From: a virus
Length of the DNA stretch: 36,466 nt
IMG/VR virus record: IMGVR_UViG_3300027851_000075
Coordinates: 1 to 36,466 of that record
Direction: 5' to 3' (one strand)
This document shows positions 1 through 6,863 of the stretch, in pieces. Every line of letters begins with the position of its first letter. The stretch's first letter is position 1. The notes beneath the pieces were generated by a model. That model was given only the letters and a program-made list of their open reading frames with translations. It was not told the origin of the DNA and ran no database searches. The translations under genes were made by a program, and so were the position numbers.

Positions 1-25
1 ACAATCTGTCTGAAGGGGGATAAGT

Positions 26-904
26 ATGACATTTACCCATTATGCATTTGCTGATGAATCGAGTTACACAACTGACAACAACTACGGTGCAATATCAATA
101 CTAAATTTTAGAAAGGAAATTAAAACTCCGTTGGAAGATGCTATTTTGCCCCTTCTGGCCGATATTCCAAATGAATACAAATGGAGCAACTTTCAAAATC
201 CATGCTATTTAAATGTATCGAAAAATGTGTTTGACATCCTGTTTCAATACGCTGGTCAAGGTGATCTACGAATTGACACAATAATCTGGGATAACAAAGA
301 CGCTGCCCACAAGAGGAATTTAACAAACACAGGAGAAAAGTTAAGCATTCTGTATTACATACGATTGCGTGACATGCTTGCTAATCGTTGGGGTTCAAAC
401 ACGAGATGGATGATTCTTGTAGATGAACAACGACAAATAAATTGGGAAGAGCTGAAACAATACCTGCAATATTATAGTATGGTGAAGAATCAAAAAACCT
501 TGCTGGGTATGGATTACGATCTGGCATGGCATCGAGAACATAGATGTTTGTTTTCTATTGAAGATTTAACCCCTGTTAAATCATGTGACAACCATTTTAT
601 ACAAATTGCTGACTTGTTTGCGGGTATGGCAGCATATTCTCATAATTACTCAGACCAAATATTAACTTGGTTAGATTCGGATTCACGAAGGCATTATGAA
701 AATAATATTGCACAACCAGCGTTCGAATTTCTTGAGGAATTGAAATTAGATCCCAAATACATCCATCGCAACAAATTTATTAAATATGTATACTTGAAAT
801 GCAAAAAAAGAAAGTATGGCGTAAGCATCAGAAACAAAAAAGGATTACACACTTTCCAACCCAAACACCCGTTTAATTTTTTTTATGCAGGTCCAGAGAA
901 ATAA
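26..904 (+). CDS. DUF3800 domain protein
   Basis: A 292-residue protein that opens with a hydrophobic strand and an acidic pair (YAFADESS, about residues 6-13) and has a late QIADLFAGMAAYS motif near residue 195. Both are typical of the DUF3800 family, which is thought to have an RNase H-like fold and is common in phages and defence-rich regions; its biochemical role is not established. The ATG follows a GAAGGGGG ribosome binding site. It is on the opposite strand to the phage late genes and is noticeably more AT-rich than them, so it is either a cargo gene or host DNA at the left edge. No partner gene is visible inside the window. Confidence 0.7.
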   Translation: MTFTHYAFADESSYTTDNNYGAISILNFRKEIKTPLEDAILPLLADIPNEYKWSNFQNPCYLNVSKNVFDILFQYAGQGDLRIDTIIWDNKDAAHKRNLTNTGEKLSILYYIRLRDMLANRWGSNTRWMILVDEQRQINWEELKQYLQYYSMVKNQKTLLGMDYDLAWHREHRCLFSIEDLTPVKSCDNHFIQIADLFAGMAAYSHNYSDQILTWLDSDSRRHYENNIAQPAFEFLEELKLDPKYIHRNKFIKYVYLKCKKRKYGVSIRNKKGLHTFQPKHPFNFFYAGPEK

Positions 905-987
905 TCGGGAAGTGAGAGAATGCAACTGTAAAAAGACCCCTCCCTGCGCTACCGGCAGCAAACTCTCTCGCGCCATTGTTAAAAAGC

Positions 988-1021
988 ACAAAAGAAACCG
1001 CCCGGCTTTCACCGGGCGGTG
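988..1021 (-). terminator. Intrinsic terminator ending late operon D
   Basis: On the minus strand, CCGCCCGG and CCGGGCGG arms close a six-base loop and are followed by TTTCTTTTG. It lies just past the last gene of the capsid operon. A very similar hairpin ends operon A at 29461-29500. Confidence 0.8.
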
Positions 1022-1026
1022 CTCCA

Positions 1027-1245
1027 TCAATTCCGAATCAACCGGATCTTCCCTTCCTCGTCATACTCCACCGGCTCCCACGTCCCCAGCGCCATCCCGA
1101 TCACCGCTTCTGCATCCGGCGAATCCAGCCCGTGCTTCCGCAAAAACTGTTTTGCCTGTCGCATCCCCTTTTCTTTCGCCAGCGCGATCGCCTGTTCCCA
1201 CAGCTTGTCACTCTCTGCTAATTGTTTTTGTTGTTCCGCATCCAT
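1027..1245 (-). CDS. Small last gene of capsid operon (unknown; possible partner of the MuF protein)
   Basis: A 72-residue acidic protein with no recognised family. Its ATG overlaps the TAA of the preceding gene (TAATG), implying translational coupling; a GTG five codons upstream (1260) is an alternative start. The sequence is charged, probably helical in its first half, and ends in a short strand-like tail. It is the last gene before a strong terminator. Because it follows a MuF protein with an enzymatic C-terminal domain, an immunity or chaperone role is possible, as in MuF polymorphic toxins. That is inference from position only; it may equally be a minor structural protein. Confidence 0.6.
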   Translation of the reverse strand: MDAEQQKQLAESDKLWEQAIALAKEKGMRQAKQFLRKHGLDSPDAEAVIGMALGTWEPVEYDEEGKIRLIRN

Positions 1246-2918
1246 TACTTCACCATCCACCCCAGGTCAATAAATAACCCATCGATTGCTTGATAGATCG
1301 GCGCAAAGTTCGTCACCTGCCACTGCCGGTACTGCTCAAAATCAGGTCGCTGCCGATATAAGTCCATTGTAGCAAGGATCTCATTGTTTTGGGTTTTTTC
1401 TCCAATATATTGCGTATACGACCGCGCCCACAGTTCTGTCGGGCTCAGCAAATAATTTCGGATGTAGTTCGTTACGCCATACCCGCCCTGGTAATGCAAA
1501 AGCGCATCCACTTCTGGCGACTGCACGATCGCATCCCGCCAGTTGGCCAGCTTCCCATTGATCGCCGCCGTTGTACCTGGCACCCCATTTTGCCCCAACC
1601 CGCCATAATCGATCCAGTGCCCGATCTCATGGATCATCGTTGTTTCCACATGCGGCGCATACTGCGCATTCACCAGGATCTCCCATTGCGCCGGGAATGG
1701 TCCGAACCCGCCATAAGTTCCTTCCCCCAGGTTCTTCGTAGATAACACCACCTCCGGCAATGGTCCATCACCGTGCACGCTGTCTACCAGGTCCAGCGCG
1801 TTTCGGTATCGGTCATGATACTTGCTGCGCTTCGGCAGCCGGATATGCCCGGATACTGCCTCCCCCATGGGGCTCAAAAGAACATTGGCCTGTGCTGTGG
1901 GGAACAGCGCGGGCTGCTGCACCTTCCCCGGGTAAGCCATCAGTTGGATCGGGTTCTGTACCCGGATCGTGATCCCCCAGTCTCCCTCGTGCGTAACTTT
2001 CATGAATTCACGCAGAGGCACCCCCCGCCGAAACGCATCCGCTGCCGTCAGGTTCCCAAACACCTTATTCTGCGTGCTTTCACTTTGCTTCCGCAGCCAT
2101 TCCTCCCCCAGCTCCCACTCCGGCTCTTTGCCGTCTTTCATCACGGGCACGCTTGTACACCGGCATTGCGGATGGCTCCAGATCATCTCATCCACCGCGT
2201 ACACATGCCCCTCATCTGCCAGGCATGCCGCGCACGCCCTGCCGTCATGCGCCGTCAACCGTTTATGCCCGCGGATCAACCCGCTTTCCTGGTACGCCAG
2301 CAGACTGGCCGATCGATATGCCCGGATCTGCTCGGTGCGTGCGATCGTCATCGCCCGCTGCAGCCCGCCGCTCAACGCGGTCGCCATGACTTTGGCCGTC
2401 TTTTCCGGGTGCCAGCCCAGTGCGATCCCCTGTACCAGCGCCTGCTGTAGTTGTTGCCAGCCCCGCGGCATCCCCTGATCAACAAAGGCATCTTGTAGCA
2501 GTGTCCCTAGGGCAGTGCCGTCCGCGCTCCATCCCACCAGGTTTTCCACCACTTCCACCGGCAGCCGCCCAAACATCACTCCTGGCCCGGCCGCATTCCG
2601 CATCAATTCCTGTGCATCGCTCACGCCCTGCCACGCCCAGTCTGCTTGTTCTTTCCGCACCTGTTCCACAAGCCAGTCCCCGTACTGTGCCAGCTCTGCC
2701 CGTACCTGCTGCAGCAGCCTTTGGTACCGCTCCAGCGAAGCGATCTGGTGCAGTGTCCGCACCTCTCCCCCCTGCAATTGGTACGCCAGCACCAGCATCT
2801 GGTCTCGCAGCCGTTTCTCCACTGCCAGCCATTGTCGGATCATGCTTTCCTGTTCTGCCCGTTCTCGGGTTAGTAAAGCCGCCCGGAATGCTCGCGCCTG
2901 GGTGACGATCCCGCTCAT
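1245..2918 (-). CDS. Phage head morphogenesis (MuF / SPP1 gp7-like) protein with C-terminal zincin metallopeptidase domain
   Basis: A 557-residue protein. The central part (about 190-265) has the MuF signature: an ARTEQIRAYRSA segment, then paired cysteines (CAAC) and a SHPQCRCTSVPV close. MuF proteins are minor capsid proteins bound near the portal. The C-terminal 200 residues hold HEIGHWIDYG near residue 430, the HExxH zinc site of metallopeptidases. Ordinary MuF proteins of about 250-350 residues lack this part, so this is a fusion. The start follows GAGGGTG and sits directly after the TAA of the connector gene. The added domain could be virion-borne processing machinery or an injected effector; the sequence does not decide. 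Confidence 0.85.
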   Translation of the reverse strand: MSGIVTQARAFRAALLTRERAEQESMIRQWLAVEKRLRDQMLVLAYQLQGGEVRTLHQIASLERYQRLLQQVRAELAQYGDWLVEQVRKEQADWAWQGVSDAQELMRNAAGPGVMFGRLPVEVVENLVGWSADGTALGTLLQDAFVDQGMPRGWQQLQQALVQGIALGWHPEKTAKVMATALSGGLQRAMTIARTEQIRAYRSASLLAYQESGLIRGHKRLTAHDGRACAACLADEGHVYAVDEMIWSHPQCRCTSVPVMKDGKEPEWELGEEWLRKQSESTQNKVFGNLTAADAFRRGVPLREFMKVTHEGDWGITIRVQNPIQLMAYPGKVQQPALFPTAQANVLLSPMGEAVSGHIRLPKRSKYHDRYRNALDLVDSVHGDGPLPEVVLSTKNLGEGTYGGFGPFPAQWEILVNAQYAPHVETTMIHEIGHWIDYGGLGQNGVPGTTAAINGKLANWRDAIVQSPEVDALLHYQGGYGVTNYIRNYLLSPTELWARSYTQYIGEKTQNNEILATMDLYRQRPDFEQYRQWQVTNFAPIYQAIDGLFIDLGWMVK

Positions 2919-3302
2919 TTAATGCACCCTCACCACATAGCTGCGGGCAAAACGCCGCGCGCGATGGTACCGCGCGTTTTTCATATAATTTTGATACACC
3001 TGGCTGCTCGAAAATTCTCCCCCATCTGCCCGGAAATCATGCTCCACCGCCACCACCGCCGCCTTCTCTTCCCAGATCTCCGCCGCTGCCAGGTGAAAAT
3101 CATACGTCGGGATCCAGTTTTCATTAGCTTCCTGAATGGGTGGTGTGCTGCTGTTGTCCCAGGTAAACGCTTCTTCCCCCTGTGCATCCGGCACCGCATG
3201 GCTCTCCAGGGTTTCCTCCATGTCAGCATCACTGTAACTAGTATCTGTCGGTTCTGCTGTCATGCGCCGCAGTTTCAAAATCATCGCCGCTGTTACGCTC
3301 AT
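2919..3302 (-). CDS. Probable head-tail connector/adaptor protein
   Basis: A 127-residue protein starting with a helical segment and a TDTSYSDADMEETLE stretch, followed by an aromatic helical core (FHLAAAEIWEEKAA). This pattern of a short acidic helix followed by a helical bundle is usual in gp6/gp15-like connectors that bind the portal ring after packaging. The ATG follows TTGGAGG. It lies between the small structural genes and the MuF gene. The family assignment rests on composition and position, not on a strong motif. Confidence 0.55.
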   Translation of the reverse strand: MSVTAAMILKLRRMTAEPTDTSYSDADMEETLESHAVPDAQGEEAFTWDNSSTPPIQEANENWIPTYDFHLAAAEIWEEKAAVVAVEHDFRADGGEFSSSQVYQNYMKNARYHRARRFARSYVVRVH

Positions 3303-3312
3303 ATTGCCTCCA

Positions 3313-3348
3313 ATACAAAACGGGCGGGCAATTCCATCACCCGCCCGC
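3313..3348 (-). terminator. Terminator-like hairpin inside late operon D
   Basis: Arms CGGGCGGG and CCCGCCCG with an 11-base loop are followed on the minus strand by TTTTG. It lies between the 3373-3765 gene and the connector gene and may lower expression of the genes after the abundant capsid proteins. Confidence 0.65.
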
Positions 3349-3372
3349 TCTTCTCATTCAGTTGCCCACACC

Positions 3373-3765
3373 TTACTCGGCATGGATATATTGCACATGC
3401 AGGTACCCTTCCAGCCCGGCCGCAGCGCCGCTGGCTTTACTCGCCACCAGGTGATACCCGGCGGGCCACAACTTGGCTTTGCCCACGCCATTGGTGCCGT
3501 TGTCAGTATCATTGCGCATGTCAAACACGCCGGTGGCGGTGTTCACATCCAACCCATCAAACAGGGTGTCATTCGAGGTATCACCGGCATCATCAATGCC
3601 AATATCCACTGTACAGGCCGCGTCAGCCGCCGCAGTCACATGGACCACCGAATTCACGATGATTACATCCACCCCTTCCGGGTTCTCGACATTTCCCACA
3701 CCGCCTACCGCATCAGCATCTGCCAGGGGTACGCGCATCCAACCTTTACCATATTCAATTGCCAT
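3373..3765 (-). CDS. Small phage structural protein (decoration-like, unknown)
   Basis: A 130-residue protein rich in Val, Asp, Ala and Gly, with alternating hydrophobic strands (VDVIIVNSVVHVTAAAD) and no helical or catalytic motif; it looks like a beta-sandwich. Its place two genes after the major capsid gene suggests a capsid decoration or stabilising protein. The second ATG (3765) is preferred over 3771 because GAAAGGAA is then correctly spaced. I do not recognise the family. Confidence 0.6.
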   Translation of the reverse strand: MAIEYGKGWMRVPLADADAVGGVGNVENPEGVDVIIVNSVVHVTAAADAACTVDIGIDDAGDTSNDTLFDGLDVNTATGVFDMRNDTDNGTNGVGKAKLWPAGYHLVASKASGAAAGLEGYLHVQYIHAE

Positions 3766-3825
3766 CGTCATTTCCTTTCATGCTTTCAATCACTCGACCT
3801 GCCAGCGAACTCAGGCGACCGCTGC

Positions 3826-4296
3826 TCAAGCGACCGTCGCCTGGTGCATTCCGGTGATGTACCACTTGCCGCCATACGCCAGCAATGACAGGCTGTCGCC
3901 CACCACGCCGCTGAAGGTACACACATCTTCGCCTGTGCCGCCGCCGCCAAAACCACCCGTCAGGGTCACAGTGTTCGCCTGCGCCTGCCCGTTGATGATC
4001 GTCAACCGTTTAAAATCATCAACGCCGTCAGTAGGGTTCGCCAGCGTTGCCGCCACCACCCCCGCCACGGTCTTGGCAATCACGCACACCCCATTTTTCA
4101 CGGTGATCGCGCCATCCGCCGCTAGCAATTGATACCCCATCACCGCGCGGTTCAATTCGGCAGCACTGGCTGTTACCTGGGTTCCCCCAATTTTCAAAGC
4201 GCCGCCGCTTTCAACATCCACCGACCCGCCGCTTTCAACGCTCACCGCATTGTAAATTTCGGCTTTCGCTTTCATCTTTTTAGTGAACAATCCCAT
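3826..4296 (-). CDS. Small phage structural protein with fibre-like repeats
   Basis: A 156-residue protein. After a basic N-terminus (MGLFTKKMKAKAE) it has short beta-helix-like repeats (VESGGSVDVESGG) and a VTASAAELNR element that is common in phage fibres and head spikes. The rest is strand-rich and includes a TLTGGFGGGGTGED glycine loop. It directly follows the major capsid gene, so a head fibre or capsid decoration role is plausible. The ATG follows GAAAGGAA. Confidence 0.6.
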   Translation of the reverse strand: MGLFTKKMKAKAEIYNAVSVESGGSVDVESGGALKIGGTQVTASAAELNRAVMGYQLLAADGAITVKNGVCVIAKTVAGVVAATLANPTDGVDDFKRLTIINGQAQANTVTLTGGFGGGGTGEDVCTFSGVVGDSLSLLAYGGKWYITGMHQATVA

Positions 4297-4326
4297 CGTA
4301 CGTTCCTTTCACTGGCCCATCTGGTA

Positions 4327-4365
4327 GAAACCTCCCTCCCCTGTTGCCAGGGGAAGGAAAGGTTC
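4327..4365 (-). terminator. Hairpin between major capsid gene and next gene
   Basis: On the minus strand, CCTTCCCCTG pairs with CAGGGGAGG around a GCAA tetraloop, with an outer AACCT/AGGTT. The T-tract is weak, so it may be a partial terminator or an mRNA-stabilising stem after the capsid gene. Confidence 0.4.
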
Positions 4366-4375
4366 ATCCCAGAAA

Positions 4376-5314
4376 CTAGGCGGTCAAATACGCAAACGGG
4401 TAGCGGGTCGCTTCGGTCTCATTCTCCCGGTTGATCGGGTTCGAGATCTGGAAGCCCAGCCGCATGGTCAGCTTGATCGCTGCCAGGTGCTGCTGGAACA
4501 TGTTGTACATGATATTCCCCGACCCATCCTGGATGACGCCGGTGGTCGTCACTTCATATGCGATGTCCTGGCGACTTGAGTACACCAGCTGCTGCCAGTC
4601 ACCGGCGATCTGTTTGTAAGTGGAGCTGCCCACCCCGTTCTTCAAAAATTCGATCGGCACGCCATCCACCATCGAACGCCCCGCTTGAACCGGATCGGGT
4701 TGGAATACCGGCACGCCGTCAGTAGTGCGGCAGTTGCGGTACGCTGCTTTCTGGCTCAAATGGGCGGCGATACCGGTCACCTGGTAGCCGTCCGCTTCCA
4801 CTTTGGCAAACACGCCAGTCTCACCCAGCATGGCATCATACAGGTCTTCATGTGCCGCCAGGCTCACATTGTGGCTCGCTGCCAGTGCCCCGGCTACGAT
4901 TGCAGTAGGCCAGGCTGCCGGTTTTCCGGTGCCGTATAGCATCGCGTGATCGATCGTCTCCGAGGCTGCGCTCACCAGCTCTGGTTTGATCTCATCCCAC
5001 AGCGGGATGCCGCTGTCCGCCAACGCATCCTGGCTCACCACCACGATCGCGTCCACGTGCTTGGCGGTGATCACCTTATTCTCCCACGCCATCTTGGTCG
5101 TCTGGATCAGGTCATACTCGCCATCGCGGATCGAAGCCGATGCCAGCGCGCTCAACACCGGCAGCTCAGTTTCATGCGTGCTCATGTTGCGCAATCGCCG
5201 CCCCAGTTTCATTACCACGCTCTGCACAGCAATGCTGTTCAACAATTCATAACTGACCGGGTTGGGGATCAACCCGCCTGCTTCACTTCTGCCCATTACT
5301 TGGTTAAAGGCCAT
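4376..5314 (-). CDS. Major capsid protein (HK97 fold type)
   Basis: A 312-residue protein with the order expected of HK97-type capsid proteins without a prohead protease: an N-arm (SEAGGLIPNPVSYELLNSI), a Thr/Glu-rich E-loop region (STHETELPVL), a central AWENKVITAKHVDAIVVVSQDALADS spine helix, and a C-terminal strand region ending in RYPFAYLTA. The scaffold gene lies immediately upstream and structural genes follow. The ATG follows GAAAGGAATTTGAGAG. It forms the icosahedral shell. Confidence 0.85.
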   Translation of the reverse strand: MAFNQVMGRSEAGGLIPNPVSYELLNSIAVQSVVMKLGRRLRNMSTHETELPVLSALASASIRDGEYDLIQTTKMAWENKVITAKHVDAIVVVSQDALADSGIPLWDEIKPELVSAASETIDHAMLYGTGKPAAWPTAIVAGALAASHNVSLAAHEDLYDAMLGETGVFAKVEADGYQVTGIAAHLSQKAAYRNCRTTDGVPVFQPDPVQAGRSMVDGVPIEFLKNGVGSSTYKQIAGDWQQLVYSSRQDIAYEVTTTGVIQDGSGNIMYNMFQQHLAAIKLTMRLGFQISNPINRENETEATRYPFAYLTA

Positions 5315-5332
5315 CTCTCAAATTCCTTTCAC

Positions 5333-5947
5333 TTAACGTTTTCTCAACAGTTCATCCATGCTCATGCTGACAGGGTTTCCACCGCCAGCACCATCACCGG
5401 CGTTCGCTGTGGGGAATGTGCCTCCATCCCGGAATAGCTGCGGATAGGATTTTTTCAGGCTCTCCCAGTCTGTTTTCCCTTCCGCGTCGATCAACCCATC
5501 TGCTTTCGCAGCCAGCCATGCCAGCTTCGGTTGTGCGCATCGCACATCACTTCCAAAGGCTTCCGTCATGAATTTGGTTTCTTCCGTTGCCGCCTTCAAT
5601 GCGTCCGCCATCGTTTGCAGCTGCTTCTGCAGGTCTTCATTCCCATCTGTCTTTTTCAACAGGGTCCGCAGCTGCTTCTCCATCTCACTCTTTGCGTCTC
5701 GTTCCTTCTTCAGGGCGCTCTTCAACCCGTTTTCATACTCCGCGAACGCCGTTTTCTGCCCGTCCGACCATTCCGCCTGCCAGGCTTCAAAATCTACCGT
5801 TTCAACCGCGCCAGCCGGATCGCCCTCACTCGTAGGTTTTACCGGTGCATCGGCCCCGGATCCGCCCATGCCTTTTTCAGCCTCCCGCCAAAAACGACCG
5901 CCGCGCATCCCGCCAGAGACATCCCGTCTTACACCATCAAATACCAT
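5333..5947 (-). CDS. Capsid scaffold protein (GP20/DUF4355-like)
   Basis: A 204-residue protein with a Gly-rich N-terminus, a long charged coiled coil (about 65-130, KSALKKERDAKSEMEKQLRT) and a C-terminal basic tail (MDELLRKR). This is the usual build of scaffolds that fill the prohead and bind the capsid protein through the C-terminus. It is the first gene of operon D and lies directly after leader copy 1. The ATG follows GAAAGGAATGCAGC. Confidence 0.8.
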   Translation of the reverse strand: MVFDGVRRDVSGGMRGGRFWREAEKGMGGSGADAPVKPTSEGDPAGAVETVDFEAWQAEWSDGQKTAFAEYENGLKSALKKERDAKSEMEKQLRTLLKKTDGNEDLQKQLQTMADALKAATEETKFMTEAFGSDVRCAQPKLAWLAAKADGLIDAEGKTDWESLKKSYPQLFRDGGTFPTANAGDGAGGGNPVSMSMDELLRKR

Positions 5948-5973
5948 TGCTGCATTCCTTTCAACTTCAAGTT

Positions 5974-6011
5974 AAAAAAACAAGCCGTGAAGACATTTCT
6001 ATCTTCACGGC
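5974..6011 (-). terminator. Intrinsic terminator of leader copy 1
   Basis: Stem GCCGTGAAGA/TCTTCACGGC with loop TAGAAATG, then TTGTTTTTTT on the minus strand, placed 27 nt before the scaffold start codon. Confidence 0.85.
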
Positions 6012-6104
6012 CGCTCATCTTCCGTCTTGCCCCGCGCTCTTCGCCGGGCTGCTGCTGGATTCAGGAGAATCGTAGATTCTCCCCTTTGAAAGGGCTATGC
6101 CCTT
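5974..6104 (-). ncRNA. Late-operon leader RNA, copy 1 (terminated, upstream of scaffold gene)
   Basis: Predicted transcript of about 130 nt from the promoter at 6111-6143. In order it holds: hairpin A (GAAAGGGC/GCCCTTTC, triloop ATA); hairpin B (GGAGAATC/GATTCTCC); hairpin C (GCCCGGCG/CGCGGGGC, one mismatch); a conserved unpaired stretch around CGGAAGATGAGCGG; and an intrinsic terminator. The same RNA heads all four late operons (24351, 28426 and 34834 are the other copies). Hairpin A is GAAAGAGC/GCTCTTTC in copy 2, so pairing is kept while sequence changes. A terminator before the genes implies that readthrough must be licensed, possibly by put-like antitermination. That role is inference. 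Confidence 0.75.
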
Positions 6105-6110
6105 TCATCC

Positions 6111-6143
6111 AGTATACCAAATTCCGCAATACTTTAAAAGCCC
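6111..6143 (-). promoter_or_regulatory. Late promoter P2, copy 1
   Basis: Extended -10 TGGTATACT on the minus strand. At the -35 position is a palindromic CTTTTAAAG inside a GGGCTTTTAAAG box present in all four copies, instead of TTGACA. The box looks like a binding site for a phage activator or an alternative sigma factor; this is inference. Confidence 0.7.
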
Positions 6144-6152
6144 CTATTTTCC

Positions 6153-6440
6153 TTACCCCGCCATCTCCAGCAGCGGGATCAAATCTTGATACAACCCCAC
6201 CGCGCTCATCGTCTGCAATTCCCCCGTCATCCGCAGCTCTTCTTCCGTCGACCGCAGCACCAGCACCGTATCCAGCAGCGCTTCCTGCTCCGCATCCAGC
6301 CCTTCCCGCAGCTTCTCCGTCAACTTCTCATTCAACAACTCCACCATCCACAGCGGGATTTTCCTGCCCTGGCTCGCTTCCCACGCCAGCGTACTGCCAA
6401 CTGCAACTACTTCTTCTTGTCGTACTTCATTGGTAATCAT
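6153..6440 (-). CDS. Cassette protein, copy 1 (95 aa, unknown; candidate late regulator)
   Basis: A 95-residue, mostly helical acidic protein with no recognised family. Two paralogues lie at 24534-24821 (nearly identical) and 28586-28888 (diverged, longer by five). Conserved blocks are AWEASQGRKIPLWMVE and ELRMTGELQTMSAVGLYQDL. The start chosen is the ATG nine bases after GGAG; an upstream in-frame ATG (6455) would put this Shine-Dalgarno inside the gene. The GGAG belongs to GGAGACACCC, which is complementary to the terminator loop of the RNA just upstream. Its position between that RNA and the late promoter suggests a regulator of late leaders, but nothing in the sequence proves it. Confidence 0.75.
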   Translation of the reverse strand: MITNEVRQEEVVAVGSTLAWEASQGRKIPLWMVELLNEKLTEKLREGLDAEQEALLDTVLVLRSTEEELRMTGELQTMSAVGLYQDLIPLLEMAG

Positions 6441-6466
6441 TTTGGGTGTCTCCATTTTTTTGCCCG

Positions 6467-6676
6467 CAAAAACAAAAAACCGCAACGCAGTCAACCGCCT
6501 GGAGACACCCATCTCGTGAGCAAATTTTCTGCGCTGCGGATCTTTGTCCACAAGCTTTAAATATATGTTAAATTAGTCGGTTTATGGCTATTCAATTAGG
6601 GCGGTTTGGTGCTTACTTTCATCACACCTGGTGTTTTAAAGTACAAAATTGCTCAAACTTAGAGGTGGGTGTCTCT
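6467..6676 (-). ncRNA. Cassette RNA (P1 RNA), copy 1
   Basis: Predicted approximately 210-nt RNA. Its predicted +1 (6676) begins AGAGACACCC. It ends in an intrinsic terminator: CCGCAGCGCAG (6529-6539) pairs with CTGCGTTGCGG (6480-6490), then TTTTTTGTTTTT. The terminator loop holds GAGATGGGTGTCTCC (6501-6515), complementary both to the RNA's 5' end (6662-6675) and to GGAGACACCC at the Shine-Dalgarno of the 95-residue gene (6444-6453). A second helix, TGAGCAA/TTGCTCA, extends the 5'-to-loop pairing. The RNA can therefore hide the ribosome site in trans or by readthrough, with its own 5' end competing. Confidence 0.7.
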
Positions 6677-6682
6677 GCCCAT

Positions 6683-6688
6683 AGTATA
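6683..6688 (-). promoter_or_regulatory. Promoter P1, copy 1
   Basis: Extended -10 TGCTATACT on the minus strand, seven bases before AGAGAC; no good -35. Identical in all three cassette copies. Confidence 0.65.
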
Positions 6689-6720
6689 GCACAATTGGTA
6701 TACAAATCCAACGCCTGTTT

Positions 6721-6756
6721 AAAATCAACCGCCCAGCTAATGTAGCTGAGCGGTTG
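6721..6756 (-). terminator. Terminator of anti-tRNA RNA, locus 1
   Basis: 14-bp stem with a CAT loop and one G-T pair, followed by ATTTT on the minus strand. Confidence 0.75.
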
Positions 6757-6821
6757 AGTTCATTCCACTCCCCAAAGGACTTGAAATGAACTATCGTCAA
6801 TTCTGACTGTTCTTGCGAAAC
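6721..6821 (-). ncRNA. Anti-tRNA small RNA, locus 1
   Basis: Predicted approximately 100-nt RNA. Its predicted 5' end (6808-6822) is a perfect 15-nt complement of the anticodon arm of the adjacent tRNA (TGTTCTTGCGAAACA in the tRNA). A small hairpin (GTCA GAAT TGAC), a longer GTTCATT/AATGAAC stem and a terminator follow (CAACCGCTCAGCTA/TAGCTGGGCGGTTG, then ATTTT). It has its own promoter at 6828-6856. Locus 2 (29197-29301) repeats this plan with a different tRNA. Confidence 0.65.
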
Positions 6822-6827
6822 ATATAT

Positions 6828-6856
6828 AGTATAACAAATTTTGCATATTGATTCAA
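6828..6856 (-). promoter_or_regulatory. Promoter of anti-tRNA RNA, locus 1
   Basis: TTGAAT (6856-6851), 17-bp spacer, TATACT (6833-6828); predicted +1 at 6821, one base inside the antisense segment. Confidence 0.75.
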
Positions 6857-6863
6857 TATGGAG

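Larger units (their letters stand above)
5974..6720 (-). repeat. Regulatory cassette, copy 1 (about 740 bp dispersed repeat)
   Basis: Unit containing P1, an approximately 210-nt RNA, the 95-residue gene, P2 and the terminated leader. Near-identical units lie at 24351-25085 and 28426-29160; a P2-leader-only copy is at 34834-35010. Copies 1 and 3 match most closely and are both preceded by a tRNA and antisense RNA. Confidence 0.9.

Noticed and set aside
885-1277. 130-residue plus-strand frame
   Set aside because: It runs over the operon D terminator and is antisense to the small last gene and the end of the MuF gene; proline/serine-rich composition is typical of a shadow frame.
2420-2905. Long plus-strand frames opposite the MuF gene
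   Set aside because: Low-complexity Pro/Ala/Ser translation antisense to a recognised protein; no ribosome site.
5974-6720. Cassettes as insertion sequences
   Set aside because: No transposase, no terminal inverted repeats and no target duplications. Copies sit only before late operons, which points to regulation.
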